Source: JBMNNU01 sp050942695
GTDB lineage: Bacteria > Chloroflexota > UBA6077
Length of the DNA stretch: 20,635 nt
NCBI GenBank assembly: GCA_050942695.1
Contig: JBMNNU010000021.1
Coordinates: 1 to 20,635, forward strand
Direction: 5' to 3'
Shown: positions 7,315 through 14,374 of the stretch, piece after piece
Layout of the letters: each line of letters begins with the position of its first letter
Position numbering within the stretch: position 1 is the first letter of the stretch
The notes under the pieces: model-generated
Seen by the model: the letters and a program-made list of their open reading frames with translations, nothing else
Told to the model about the DNA's origin: nothing
Database searches by the model: none
Position numbers and translations under genes: made by a program

Positions 7315-7896
7315 TCAGACTATGCCGAGTAGAGAGTAGATCAGCAGCGTCAGGTCCTGGAAAGGTCCGGCGCCCAGAGGCATGGATACATAAACTACCC
7401 TGACGAACAAGAGCAATATGACTAACGTGCCAATGGTTGCGATTAATAAGACGTTAATCGGCTTCCTGTACCCACCTATCAGCATGAAGGCGAGCATGAA
7501 GCAGAAATTGGCCAGAGGGAAGCCGATCAAGGTGCTGAGGTTGATATATGCCAGAGTAGCGGCGAGACCTAGGGCCATGAGCCACCAAACTCGCGGGGCT
7601 TCCGCTCCGGATGTCGAGGTTTGGCTTATATTACGAGACCGCTCGGGGATCTTCCTCGCCTCAACGAAGCAGTCGATTGCGGCAGTAATGATCAACATGA
7701 TCAGGATAACCTGCGGCCAGAAGGCGGGTCCTAGCCGTCCAGGCCGCGGCGAGTAGGCGATCTGGGTGCTGAGCTGAAAGGCGAATAACCCGGCCAGCAG
7801 CACGGCGAACGCCCAAATGGTGGGTCCCCAGATGTGGAGCCGAGCACCAAGGCTCGATGACGTTGTTGTAGCTGTGGGTGATTCGTGCTGACCCAT
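7315..7896 (-). CDS. tctB: TctB, small membrane subunit of the tripartite tricarboxylate transporter
   Basis: A 193-residue protein with four hydrophobic segments arranged as one, a polar stretch, then three, as in TctB. I start it at the ATG at 7896 (MGQHESP), which has GGAGG at 7906-7910 and follows the intercistronic hairpin. A start 25 codons upstream would lie inside that hairpin and add an atypical N-terminus. It partners TctA directly downstream. The first gene, tctC, is separated from it by 93 bp, unlike the close tctB-tctA spacing, which suggests a deliberate expression step-down after tctC. Confidence 0.85.
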   Translation of the reverse strand: MGQHESPTATTTSSSLGARLHIWGPTIWAFAVLLAGLFAFQLSTQIAYSPRPGRLGPAFWPQVILIMLIITAAIDCFVEARKIPERSRNISQTSTSGAEAPRVWWLMALGLAATLAYINLSTLIGFPLANFCFMLAFMLIGGYRKPINVLLIATIGTLVILLLFVRVVYVSMPLGAGPFQDLTLLIYSLLGIV

Positions 7897-7921
7897 ATAG
7901 AGAATCCTCCAGGGAATTGGG

Positions 7922-7978
7922 GCGAGAGTTGGCTGACACGTCAACAGCAATAGTCTAGGTATGTCAGCCAACTCTCGC
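7922..7978 (-). promoter_or_regulatory. perfect 17-bp hairpin in the tctC-tctB gap
   Basis: Arms 7922-7938 (GCGAGAGTTGGCTGACA) and 7962-7978 are exact reverse complements around a 23-nt loop. The hairpin starts 11 bases after the tctC stop and ends before the tctB ribosome binding site. No T-run follows, so it is probably not a full terminator. The likely role is to protect the 3' end of the tctC segment of the mRNA so that binding protein outnumbers permease, as in other transporter operons. Confidence 0.75.
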
Positions 7979-7989
7979 GGAAATGGCGC

Positions 7990-9087
7990 TTACTGGCTTT
8001 TCAAGCCAAGGTCTTGCATCAACGTGATCAAGGTATCGTACTCGCCATTCATGAACTTGGTGAACTCGTCTGGCCCCATGAAGCTGTCATCGGTCATGTG
8101 CTGTTGCTTGGCGAATTCAGCCCACTCCGGAGTCTTGGTGGCCTTCTCGAAGGCGTCGGCCAGTATCTTAATCCGGTCTGGATCTGTGCCGGCCTTCGCC
8201 ACGATGCTGCGGAACTGCGGTAGATAGATCTCGTATCCCAGCTCCTTCGACGCGACGACGTCCGGGAAGGCTGGGAGTCGCTCCTCGGCGAAGATGATCA
8301 ACGGCTTCATCTCTTTGTTGGTGATGTACTGTCGAACGTCACCGGCCTGCTCGTACAGCACTTCAACGTGTCCACCCAGGAGGGCTGCGTAGCGCTCGCC
8401 TGGATTGGGATAGGGAACGGGGTTCATCTTGATGCCCTTGGAGGCGAAATAGGCAACTGTAACTTCATCCAGGCTGCCCTCGCCCGTGATGCCAACTCGC
8501 AGGGAGTCTGGGTTGTCTTTTGCGGCCTTTTCCAGGTCTGCCCACGTCTCGTAGGGGCTATCGCCCTTCACGAAGAAGAAGGAGGGGCAGAGTTGTGTTC
8601 TCACGATCGGTGCGAAATCCTTGTGGCTGTAAGCTGCCGCGCCCGAGGCCACGTTAGCCAGGGAGTCGGCGATGAAGGTCATGATCGTGTAGCCGTCGGC
8701 CGGGGCTGCTAGCATCTTGGCAGCGCCGGTGCCGCCGGTTGCTCCGGCGACATTGATCGCGGGAAGGGCTACACCCAAATCCTTCTCGGCCAGGGAGCCT
8801 ATCAACCTGGACATCTGGTCGGCACCGCCGCCCGCACCCCAGGGAACGATGTAGTCGATGGGGCGAGAGGGATATTTTTCCCCGGTGGCGGCTGCTTTTT
8901 CGGCCGGTTTGGTGGCTTCAGGTGCAGCGGCTTTAGCGGCTGCAGTGGGCGCGGCCGGTGCACCTTGTTTTGCGGGAGCCGCTGTTGGTGCGGGTGCGGG
9001 GGAAGAGCATCCAAAGGCTAGTAGTACGCATAGCGCCATTGCCAGAGGCAGGGCCATCCTGCCTCGTGTGAGCTTGTGCAGACCCAT
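7990..9087 (-). CDS. tctC: TctC-family extracytoplasmic solute-binding lipoprotein
   Basis: A 365-residue binding protein. Residues 1-26 are a signal peptide with a charged start and hydrophobic core, ending in a lipobox-like LLAFGC with lipidation predicted at Cys27. Residues about 30-70 are an Ala/Pro/Thr/Lys-rich tether, as expected for a lipoprotein held at a membrane surface. The folded domain begins at YPSRPIDYIVPWGAGGGADQ, the usual opening of the Bug/TctC family. It captures a carboxylate and delivers it to TctA/TctB. First gene of the operon, ATG behind GGAGG at 9095-9099. The lipoprotein form suggests a cell without a classical periplasm, which fits Chloroflexota but does not prove it. 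The ligand is not predictable here. Confidence 0.92.
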   Translation of the reverse strand: MGLHKLTRGRMALPLAMALCVLLAFGCSSPAPAPTAAPAKQGAPAAPTAAAKAAAPEATKPAEKAAATGEKYPSRPIDYIVPWGAGGGADQMSRLIGSLAEKDLGVALPAINVAGATGGTGAAKMLAAPADGYTIMTFIADSLANVASGAAAYSHKDFAPIVRTQLCPSFFFVKGDSPYETWADLEKAAKDNPDSLRVGITGEGSLDEVTVAYFASKGIKMNPVPYPNPGERYAALLGGHVEVLYEQAGDVRQYITNKEMKPLIIFAEERLPAFPDVVASKELGYEIYLPQFRSIVAKAGTDPDRIKILADAFEKATKTPEWAEFAKQQHMTDDSFMGPDEFTKFMNGEYDTLITLMQDLGLKSQ

Positions 9088-9636
9088 GGTTAAACCTCCA
9101 ATAATAAGAGACTAACTAATGGACACGCGTTGCTGAGGAAAACCTAGATAGGCTGTGCAATGAGAAGTCACTTGTGGGTAAGGCATTGTTTGTAGACACG
9201 GCATTTCCATTGACGACTGCTCGTGACCAAGCTCTCGTTGCGATACCTCGTCACACCTTTGGCTCGTTGTTACGTTGTTACCTGATAGCCCACCTCCTTC
9301 CTCAGGTTTGTCCCAAAAGCTGTGCTATCTGTTGTAATACGGTGCCGTGTAGGCAGTCCTATCCGCCGCTGCGCTACTCAAGAAAGCCACGCGGAGAATT
9401 TGTAGGATTGCGACCCTTTCAGGATTTCGGCCTGCATATACGGGTTTGAGAGGGGATGAACCACTTCGACTACCTAACGGCGAAGACAAACCCCCGGCGT
9501 CTGTTGGCCGGAAAACCGACCTCAGACTAGCTCATTACCGGACGCTTATTCTACCATACATGTCCAGAGCATATTGTTAGCATAATCACAATGGCATAGT
9601 TGTATTGTTAACAAGTTCTTCTACGGAATAGGTGAA
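9088..9636. other. long intergenic region with no supported gene
   Basis: This stretch carries the leader of tctC on the minus strand; I could not find a convincing promoter there. A 24-codon frame at 9456-9530 with AGAGGGG before its ATG is too short and unrecognised. A minus-strand AAGGAGGTG at about 9291-9299 is followed by only seven codons. A small CCGGC/GCCGG hairpin lies near 9494-9511. I see no tRNA-like fold or riboswitch core. Confidence 0.5.
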
Positions 9637-9882
9637 TTGCCATTGTGGGTAGGAAGCCGATTGCTGCGCCGCGTTCGTTCGGCCGAATCTGCCGAGGCGG
9701 TAGCTGAGCTGTGTAAGGTGATTGGGGTTCCGCGCCTTGGCCAGATAGGGGTTTCTGCAGAGGCGCTGCACGCAGTGGTTGCCCGGATGTCGCGGGATGC
9801 GGTTGAGAGCGGAGGTGTTACGCCTAATCCTCGACCGGCCACTGTGGAGCAGATCGAGAAGCTTTACATCGACTCAATCTAA
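9637..9882 (+). pseudogene. C-terminal remnant of an iron-containing alcohol dehydrogenase
   Basis: The last 65 or so residues (GVPRLGQIGVSAEAL ... NPRPATVEQIEKLY) match the closing helices of group III Fe-dependent alcohol dehydrogenases, whose C-termini usually read NPRPVT-x-EDI-x-x-LY. A complete enzyme has about 380 residues. Upstream the frame runs into a stop at 9583, and the preceding DNA is AT-rich without other pieces of the enzyme, so the metal-binding and NAD-binding parts are gone. The only available start is a TTG at 9637. It is probably a relic of a gene lost by deletion. It lies just before the kor promoter; the lost gene may have fed the same pathway, but this is speculation. 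Confidence 0.7.
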
Positions 9883-9920
9883 GTATGATTCCATAACAAA
9901 ATTAGCATGGTTTCGATAGG

Positions 9921-9949
9921 TTGACATGATAAGTAAGCTGCCATACAAT
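9921..9949 (+). promoter_or_regulatory. near-consensus sigma70 promoter of the kor operon
   Basis: TTGACA at 9921-9926 and TACAAT at 9944-9949 are separated by 17 bp, giving a perfect -35 and a five-of-six -10. Transcription would begin near 9956, about 100 bases before korD. The opening TTGACATGATAAGT differs at one position from the glmS promoter, suggesting a shared regulator or common origin. Confidence 0.7.
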
Positions 9950-10056
9950 CGCGACAGACGCCGGATTCTGGATTCCTCATATGTTAGTGGGGTCACCCTG
10001 GCCCCACAAAGATCGTGTCCGCAGGGTATAACCTCAGCTCTATCAGGGAGGACTTA

Positions 10057-10281
10057 GTGGCGAGAATCTATTTCAACCCCGATTTCTGCAAGGGCTGTCA
10101 CTTCTGCGTCCAATTCTGTCCCAAGGGCGTGTATCAGGTATCAAACAAGCTGAACAAGAAGGGCTACGTGATACCTGAGGTGGTGAACGAGGCTGCATGT
10201 AACGCCTGTATGATGTGCGACAAGGCCTGCCCCGACTTCGCCCTGGTAATAGAGAAGGACGAGCAGGAGGTGAGGTCGTGA
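10057..10281 (+). CDS. korD: 2-oxoacid:ferredoxin oxidoreductase delta subunit (2x[4Fe-4S] ferredoxin)
   Basis: A 74-residue ferredoxin-like subunit with two cluster motifs: CKGCHFCVQFCP and CNACMMCDKACP, each CxxCxxCxxxCP, so two [4Fe-4S] clusters. It relays electrons from the TPP site of KorAB to an external ferredoxin. I start it at the GTG at 10057, which has GGGAGGA at 10046-10052; a longer in-frame start at 10015 would precede that site and add 14 unlikely residues. Its stop overlaps the korA start as GTGA. First gene of a four-gene operon in D-A-B-C order, typical of 2-oxoglutarate and branched-chain 2-oxoacid oxidoreductases. Confidence 0.9.
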   Translation: MARIYFNPDFCKGCHFCVQFCPKGVYQVSNKLNKKGYVIPEVVNEAACNACMMCDKACPDFALVIEKDEQEVRS

Positions 10282-11441
10282 AAGGAAAAGCTGTAAACAC
10301 AGGTAGCTATTTCGTTCAGGGCGACGTGGCTATTGCCGAGGGGGCGATCGCCGCGGGATGCCGATACTTCGCCGGTTATCCCATCACCCCCGTTTCCGAA
10401 TTGTCGGAGACCATGGCCGAAAGGCTCCCCGAGGTGGGGGGCATCTGCATGCAGATGGAGGACGAGCTAGCCTCTATCCATTCTACCTCCGGCGCCTCCG
10501 TGGGCGGCTTGAAGGCGATGACCGCTTCCTCAGGCCCCGGCATTAGCTTGAAGCTGGAGGGCCTAGGTTGGGCGATCAAGAATGAGATCCCCATCGTGGT
10601 GGTAGACGTCCAGCGTGCCGGACCCAGCAACGGTGTTGCGACCAACGTTGGCCAGGCGGATTATTACACCGTCAAGTACGGCTCCGCTGGCGGCAACAAC
10701 GAGATCATTGCTCTCTCCCCGAAATCCGTTCAGGAGGCCTTCGATCTAACCATCGAGTGCTTCAACCTGGCCGAGATCTTCCGCTGCCCGGTTTTCCTGT
10801 TGACCGATGAGACCGTAGGCCACATGCGTGAGAGGATGGTCATACCCGAGGAGAGCGCTATCAAGAGGGTGGAGCGATTCAAACCCACTGTGCCACCCGA
10901 AGAGTTCAAAATGTACCCGTTGGAGACACCAGACGTTATCAGATACCCCTTCCCCAATATCGGTGAGGGCTACGGTATCTGCGTCTCCCCGTACACCCAC
11001 AACTCCTACGGCTATGACGTGACATCGCCGGAGGGGCAGCGGAAGATGGCCGACCGGCTGGTCATGAAAATTCGCGCCCACAAGGACGAGCTGGTGCGTG
11101 TGGAGAAGGTAGATCTGGATGACGCCGACATCGCAGTGGTCTGCTACGGTGGCGTGGCCAGACCGGCTCTGTCGGCTGTACAGCAGGCGAGGGCCGAGGG
11201 GATCAAGGCCGGTATGCTTCGGCCGATCATCGTTTGGCCGTTCCCCGATGGCGAGGTCGAGGCTGTGGCCGACAAGGTGCACACCATCCTGGTCCCCGAG
11301 ATCAACGTCGACGGGCAGATGTGCCGCGAAGTGGAGAGGGCAGCCCACGGGAAAGCCCGCGTAGTCCACATTCCTCACGGCGGCGTGGAGCCCCACAAGC
11401 CCATTGAGATCCTGGAGCAGTTGAGGAGGTACGGCAGATGA
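10278..11441 (+). CDS. korA: 2-oxoacid:ferredoxin oxidoreductase alpha subunit
   Basis: A 387-residue subunit carrying the pyrimidine-side and substrate-side domains. The YPITP motif is at residues 34-38 and the QMEDE motif near 59-63. The oxidative decarboxylation of a 2-oxoacid with CoA gives acyl-CoA, CO2 and reduced ferredoxin. The start is the GTG at 10278, overlapping the korD stop; the in-frame start at 10215 would run through korD. The loop that reads GPSTGxPT in many relatives is GPSNGVAT here (residues 115-122), so the preferred 2-oxoacid may differ from 2-oxoglutarate. The end overlaps korB as ATGA. Kor is the most likely label, but Vor-type or other specificity is possible. Confidence 0.88.
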   Translation: MKGKAVNTGSYFVQGDVAIAEGAIAAGCRYFAGYPITPVSELSETMAERLPEVGGICMQMEDELASIHSTSGASVGGLKAMTASSGPGISLKLEGLGWAIKNEIPIVVVDVQRAGPSNGVATNVGQADYYTVKYGSAGGNNEIIALSPKSVQEAFDLTIECFNLAEIFRCPVFLLTDETVGHMRERMVIPEESAIKRVERFKPTVPPEEFKMYPLETPDVIRYPFPNIGEGYGICVSPYTHNSYGYDVTSPEGQRKMADRLVMKIRAHKDELVRVEKVDLDDADIAVVCYGGVARPALSAVQQARAEGIKAGMLRPIIVWPFPDGEVEAVADKVHTILVPEINVDGQMCREVERAAHGKARVVHIPHGGVEPHKPIEILEQLRRYGR

Positions 11442-12301
11442 CGGCTGGCACCGAGAGACCCGCAAAGATACATCCCCTTATCGAGAAGTACGTTCGTCTA
11501 GAAAGAATGCCTCATCTAGCCTGCCCCGGCTGCGGGATCGGTAACGTTATCCACGCAGTGTTGCAGGTAATGGACGACCTGAAGTTGGATCCAACCAACA
11601 CGGTTTGGGTGCAGGGTGTGGGCTGCAGCAGCCGCATCACCTACACTCGCTACAAAGGCGATAACATCGACGCCCACCATGGCAGGATTTACGGCGTGGC
11701 TACGGGATTGAAGCTTGCCAGGCCGGATATGAACTTCATCCTGTTCACCGGAGATGGGGATACCGGTTCCATCGGCGGCAACCACTTCATCCACGCCTGC
11801 AGGCGCAACCTGGACGTGACCGCCCTGATGTTCAACAACGGCATCTACGGTATGACAGGTGGCCAGGTAGCTCCTACAACCCCCTTCAAGGGCACCACAA
11901 CTACGACTCCTTACGGTAACCTGGAAGATCCCTTCGATATGTGCAAGTTGGCGGAAGCGGCCGGCGCAGCTTACGTAGCCCGCTGGACATCGATGCCGAA
12001 GCACTTCAATGGGCTGGTCCGCTCCATAAAGAACGGTATTCAGACCAAGGGCTTCTCCTACATCGAGATCATGGTGCCCTGCACGACGCAGTTCGGCCGA
12101 TATGTGCTCAAGACTGAGGACATGGCCAAGAACATCAAGTACCTCGAAGACTGCACCTGCCTAGCGACTCAGGCCGACAAGCTGAGCCTAGATGAGAGGG
12201 CAAAGAAGACGCTGCTGGGTGAGTTCGTCAGGCGCGAGGATAGGTCCGGAATCGCGGAGAGGTACTACGAGCTGATCGACAGGGTGGGAGGCAAAGAGTA
12301 A
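11438..12301 (+). CDS. korB: 2-oxoacid:ferredoxin oxidoreductase beta subunit (TPP-binding)
   Basis: A 287-residue subunit that binds thiamine diphosphate. The N-terminal CPGCG motif (residues 29-33) supplies cysteines for a [4Fe-4S] cluster. The TPP/Mg motif runs from GDGD at 105-108 to FNNGIYGMTGGQ at 132-143. The TTTTTPYGN segment and the closing PCTTQFGR are also family-typical. The HTTHGR motif of many relatives is DAHHGR here (78-83), a possible specificity change. Start overlaps korA (ATGA), stop overlaps korC (TAATG), so expression is coupled. Confidence 0.92.
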   Translation: MTAGTERPAKIHPLIEKYVRLERMPHLACPGCGIGNVIHAVLQVMDDLKLDPTNTVWVQGVGCSSRITYTRYKGDNIDAHHGRIYGVATGLKLARPDMNFILFTGDGDTGSIGGNHFIHACRRNLDVTALMFNNGIYGMTGGQVAPTTPFKGTTTTTPYGNLEDPFDMCKLAEAAGAAYVARWTSMPKHFNGLVRSIKNGIQTKGFSYIEIMVPCTTQFGRYVLKTEDMAKNIKYLEDCTCLATQADKLSLDERAKKTLLGEFVRREDRSGIAERYYELIDRVGGKE

Positions 12302-12837
12302 TGGGAAGGACAGAGATACGGTTCGCCGGTTTCGGTGGCCAGGGGATTCTGTTTGCCGGCATTACCCTAGGCCGCGCTGCCTGCCTCTACGCGGGCAAAA
12401 ACGCTACTCAAACCCAATCCTATGGGTCGGAGGCCAGGGGCGGCGCAAGCCGTTGTGACGTGGTTATCGACGATAAAGAAGTTGATTACCCCGGCGTTAC
12501 GTCCCCCGATGTTTTCGTTGCCCTCTCGCAGGAGGCCTACGACAAGCTAGCCGGAGGGACCAAGAAGGGCGGCAAGCTGTTCTACGACCCAGCCATGGTG
12601 AAGGTCACGGATATGGAGGGCGTGGAGCAGAAACCCATAGAAGCCATAAAGACGGCTATGGACGTTTTGGGCGATAAGCTGGTGGCCAACGTGGTTATGC
12701 TCGGTGCGGTTGTAACTGCCACTGGAGTGATCCCAATGGAACCACTGAAGCAGTGCTTCAAAGAGACAACTCCGGCCAGGAGACTTGAGACCAACCTCAA
12801 GGCATTGGATGCAGGCGCCGAACTAGCAAAATCGTAA
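12301..12837 (+). CDS. korC: 2-oxoacid:ferredoxin oxidoreductase gamma subunit
   Basis: A 178-residue gamma subunit of normal length. It opens with the family signature FAGFGGQGILFAG (about residues 8-20) and has the QSYGSEARGGASRCDVV stretch near 40-56, both typical of the CoA-side domain. It completes the KorDABC complex. Start ATG shares its A with the korB stop. Last gene of the operon, followed within 25 bases by a strong hairpin at 12860-12884. Confidence 0.92.
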   Translation: MGRTEIRFAGFGGQGILFAGITLGRAACLYAGKNATQTQSYGSEARGGASRCDVVIDDKEVDYPGVTSPDVFVALSQEAYDKLAGGTKKGGKLFYDPAMVKVTDMEGVEQKPIEAIKTAMDVLGDKLVANVVMLGAVVTATGVIPMEPLKQCFKETTPARRLETNLKALDAGAELAKS

Positions 12838-12859
12838 AACTGTAGACGGAAAACAGTAA

Positions 12860-12884
12860 GGCCCGAGCGCTCAGCGCTCGGGCC
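12860..12884. terminator. bidirectional hairpin terminator between korC and a convergent small gene
   Basis: GGCCCGAGCGCT (12860-12871) is an exact reverse complement of 12873-12884 around one central base, so a stem of about 10 bp with a small loop forms in either direction. It lies 22 bases past the korC stop and 9 bases past the stop of the minus-strand gene. The following GTGTCGTTATTA is only weakly T-rich. Confidence 0.75.
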
Positions 12885-12893
12885 GTGTCGTTA

Positions 12894-13055
12894 TTAGATG
12901 GTCCGCCTGCTCCCGGTCAGCAGGTTGTATACGATCAAGATAGCCGCAATAACCAGGGCGATCCATACGATCTCGCCTAAGTTAGCGACGAAGGCGCCAA
13001 AAAGCCAGAAGATCAACAGTAGGGCGATGATAATCCACAATATGGTGCTTAGCAT
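12894..13055 (-). CDS. small lmo0937-type membrane protein
   Basis: A 53-residue protein with two hydrophobic segments: ILWIIIALLLIFWLFGAF, a short loop NLGEIV, then WIALVIAAILIVYNLL, ending in a basic tail GSRRTI. This matches the small lmo0937-family membrane proteins, common, of unknown function and often linked to stress responses. I start it at the ATG at 13055, with GGAGG at 13062-13066; the frame open further upstream gives a hydrophilic extension with no support. It converges on korC and is divergent from argF. Confidence 0.75.
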   Translation of the reverse strand: MLSTILWIIIALLLIFWLFGAFVANLGEIVWIALVIAAILIVYNLLTGSRRTI

Positions 13056-13363
13056 CCTGTTCCTCCATCTCCGAGGTTGCCAACCCTTGTCCATGGGCGG
13101 ATTGAGGATGGGCACAACCTGTGCCAGCCTGATGCGACGGCGAAGGGGTATTCCATCTCTGTCCAATACTTTATGGTATACTGGCGCTGGATTTTCCCTA
13201 TCAAGAGACGACCAGTAACTTGAGGGGTAACCACCGGGATGGCGCGATTGCGGAACAACTCCTTTTCCCTGACGGCCTCGGGTAGAGCATCAAAGCAACC
13301 CCCCAACGGGACCCAATCGGCGCTTTCCGGATAAGAATCTCCCATCATGTCAGGGGGGACTGC
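13056..13363. other. divergent intergenic region upstream of argF
   Basis: 308 bases between the small membrane protein and argF. No gene is supported. It holds the ribosome binding sites for both neighbours (GGAGG on the minus strand at 13062-13066, AGGGGGG on the plus strand at 13352-13358) and one possible promoter element near 13174. No ArgR-type box or T-box core was recognised. Confidence 0.5.
13174..13182 (+). promoter_or_regulatory. possible extended -10 promoter for argF
   Basis: TGGTATACT fits the TGnTATAAT extended -10 pattern with one mismatch in the hexamer. There is no good -35 box at the right distance. If used, the argF leader would be about 175 bases. Confidence 0.3.
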
Positions 13364-14293
13364 ATGCGCAATTTCCTCAGTGTGGCCGACCTATCTCGCG
13401 AAGAGCTTTCCTGTATTCTGGACAGGGCTTCTACCATCAAGGAAGAGATTAAACGGGGCGAAAAACGCACCGAATTGGCGGGTAAGACCGTCGCTCTCCT
13501 ATTCCAGAAACCATCGCTAAGGACTCGTGTATCCTTCGAACAGGGTATACGGCAGTTGGGCGGTAACTCGCTCTATCTTTCACCATCGGAAGTTGGCTTA
13601 GGAAAACGGGAAAGCGTTTCCGACGTAGCCAGGGTGCTCAGCCGGTACGTGGACTGTATCGTAGCACGAGTCAACCTCCACGATGACCTGGATGAGATGG
13701 CGCGTTACGCGACTGTTCCCGTTGTGAACGCACTATCCGAAAAAAGCCACCCTTGCCAACTGCTGGCCGATTTAATGACCATTCGAGAGAAGAGAGACTC
13801 TCTGAGTAAACAGATAGTAGCCTTTATTGGGGATGGTAATAACGTCGCTCATTCTCTCATTCTCGGAAGCGCAAAGACGGGGATCCATCTAAGAATCGCC
13901 TGTCCTGAGGGGTATGAACCTCTCCAGACCTACGTTCAGCTTTCTGCAGCCGATCGTGAGGCCACCGGGGGGTCTTTGACTATCGTGCGGCGTCCTGCTG
14001 AAGCGGCGGAAGGTGCCGACGTGCTGTACACCGATGTGTGGGCTAGCATGGGCCAAGAGGGCGAAATTGAAACCCGCGCCAAGGCTTTCGACGGATATCG
14101 CATAGATGGAGCTCTGTTGAGACTTGCTAAACCGGATGCGATAGTAATGCACGATCTACCGGCTCATCGAGGAGAGGAAATAACCGGAGATGTGATTGAC
14201 GGCCCGCAATCGGTGGTATTCGATCAGGCGGAAAACCGCTTGCATGCCCAGAAGGGGTTGCTATCCTGGCTATTTACCAGTCCTGAGTCCTGA
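13364..14293 (+). CDS. argF: ornithine carbamoyltransferase
   Basis: A 309-residue cytoplasmic enzyme making citrulline from ornithine and carbamoyl phosphate in arginine biosynthesis; length is usual. The carbamoyl-phosphate motif is SLRTR at 51-55, with HPCQ at 129-132, and GDGNNVAHS around 156-164 belongs to the ornithine domain. The DVWASMGQE segment is at 224-232. The late motif, normally HCLPAHRGEE, reads HDLPAHRGEE (263-272), so Asp replaces the usual ornithine-contacting Cys. AHRGEE favours ornithine over acetyl- or succinylornithine carbamoyltransferases. ATG follows AGGGGGG. The last codons and the stop lie within a heptamer repeat, so the tail TSPES is probably repeat-derived. It heads a run of co-directional genes. 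Confidence 0.92.
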   Translation: MRNFLSVADLSREELSCILDRASTIKEEIKRGEKRTELAGKTVALLFQKPSLRTRVSFEQGIRQLGGNSLYLSPSEVGLGKRESVSDVARVLSRYVDCIVARVNLHDDLDEMARYATVPVVNALSEKSHPCQLLADLMTIREKRDSLSKQIVAFIGDGNNVAHSLILGSAKTGIHLRIACPEGYEPLQTYVQLSAADREATGGSLTIVRRPAEAAEGADVLYTDVWASMGQEGEIETRAKAFDGYRIDGALLRLAKPDAIVMHDLPAHRGEEITGDVIDGPQSVVFDQAENRLHAQKGLLSWLFTSPES

Positions 14294-14365
14294 GTACCGA
14301 CTGCTAAGTACTGAGTGCTGACGCTTGACACCTTGTGCCTGTTTGCCCAGGACTCAGGACTCAGG
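14281..14365. repeat. heptamer tandem array and inverted repeat behind argF
   Basis: Six 7-bp units run from 14281 to 14322: TCCTGAG, TCCTGAG, TACCGAC, TGCTAAG, TACTGAG, TGCTGAC. A facing copy at 14352-14365 (ACTCAGGACTCAGG) is an exact reverse complement of 14282-14295, giving a 14-bp stem with a 56-nt loop. The array contains the argF stop codon and ends just before the TPR gene. The same unit family opens the window at 1-40. Confidence 0.8.
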
Positions 14366-14374
14366 GCGATACAG

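Noticed and set aside
7897..7971. Longer N-terminus for TctB
   Set aside because: It would begin inside the intercistronic hairpin, has no ribosome binding site, and adds residues unlike TctB.
9456..9530. 24-codon frame with AGAGGGG before its ATG
   Set aside because: Too short and unrecognised; no conserved motif and no neighbour to support it.
10215..10277. Longer N-terminus for KorA
   Set aside because: It lies within korD in another frame; the GTG overlapping the korD stop gives the family-typical start.
13200..13260. T-box or similar leader ahead of argF
   Set aside because: The GGTGG-like bases on the minus strand are not followed by the ACCGCG core and face away from argF.
14281..14365. 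CRISPR-like repeats
   Set aside because: Units are 7 bp, directly adjacent and degenerate, with no spacers or cas genes; it is a minisatellite.
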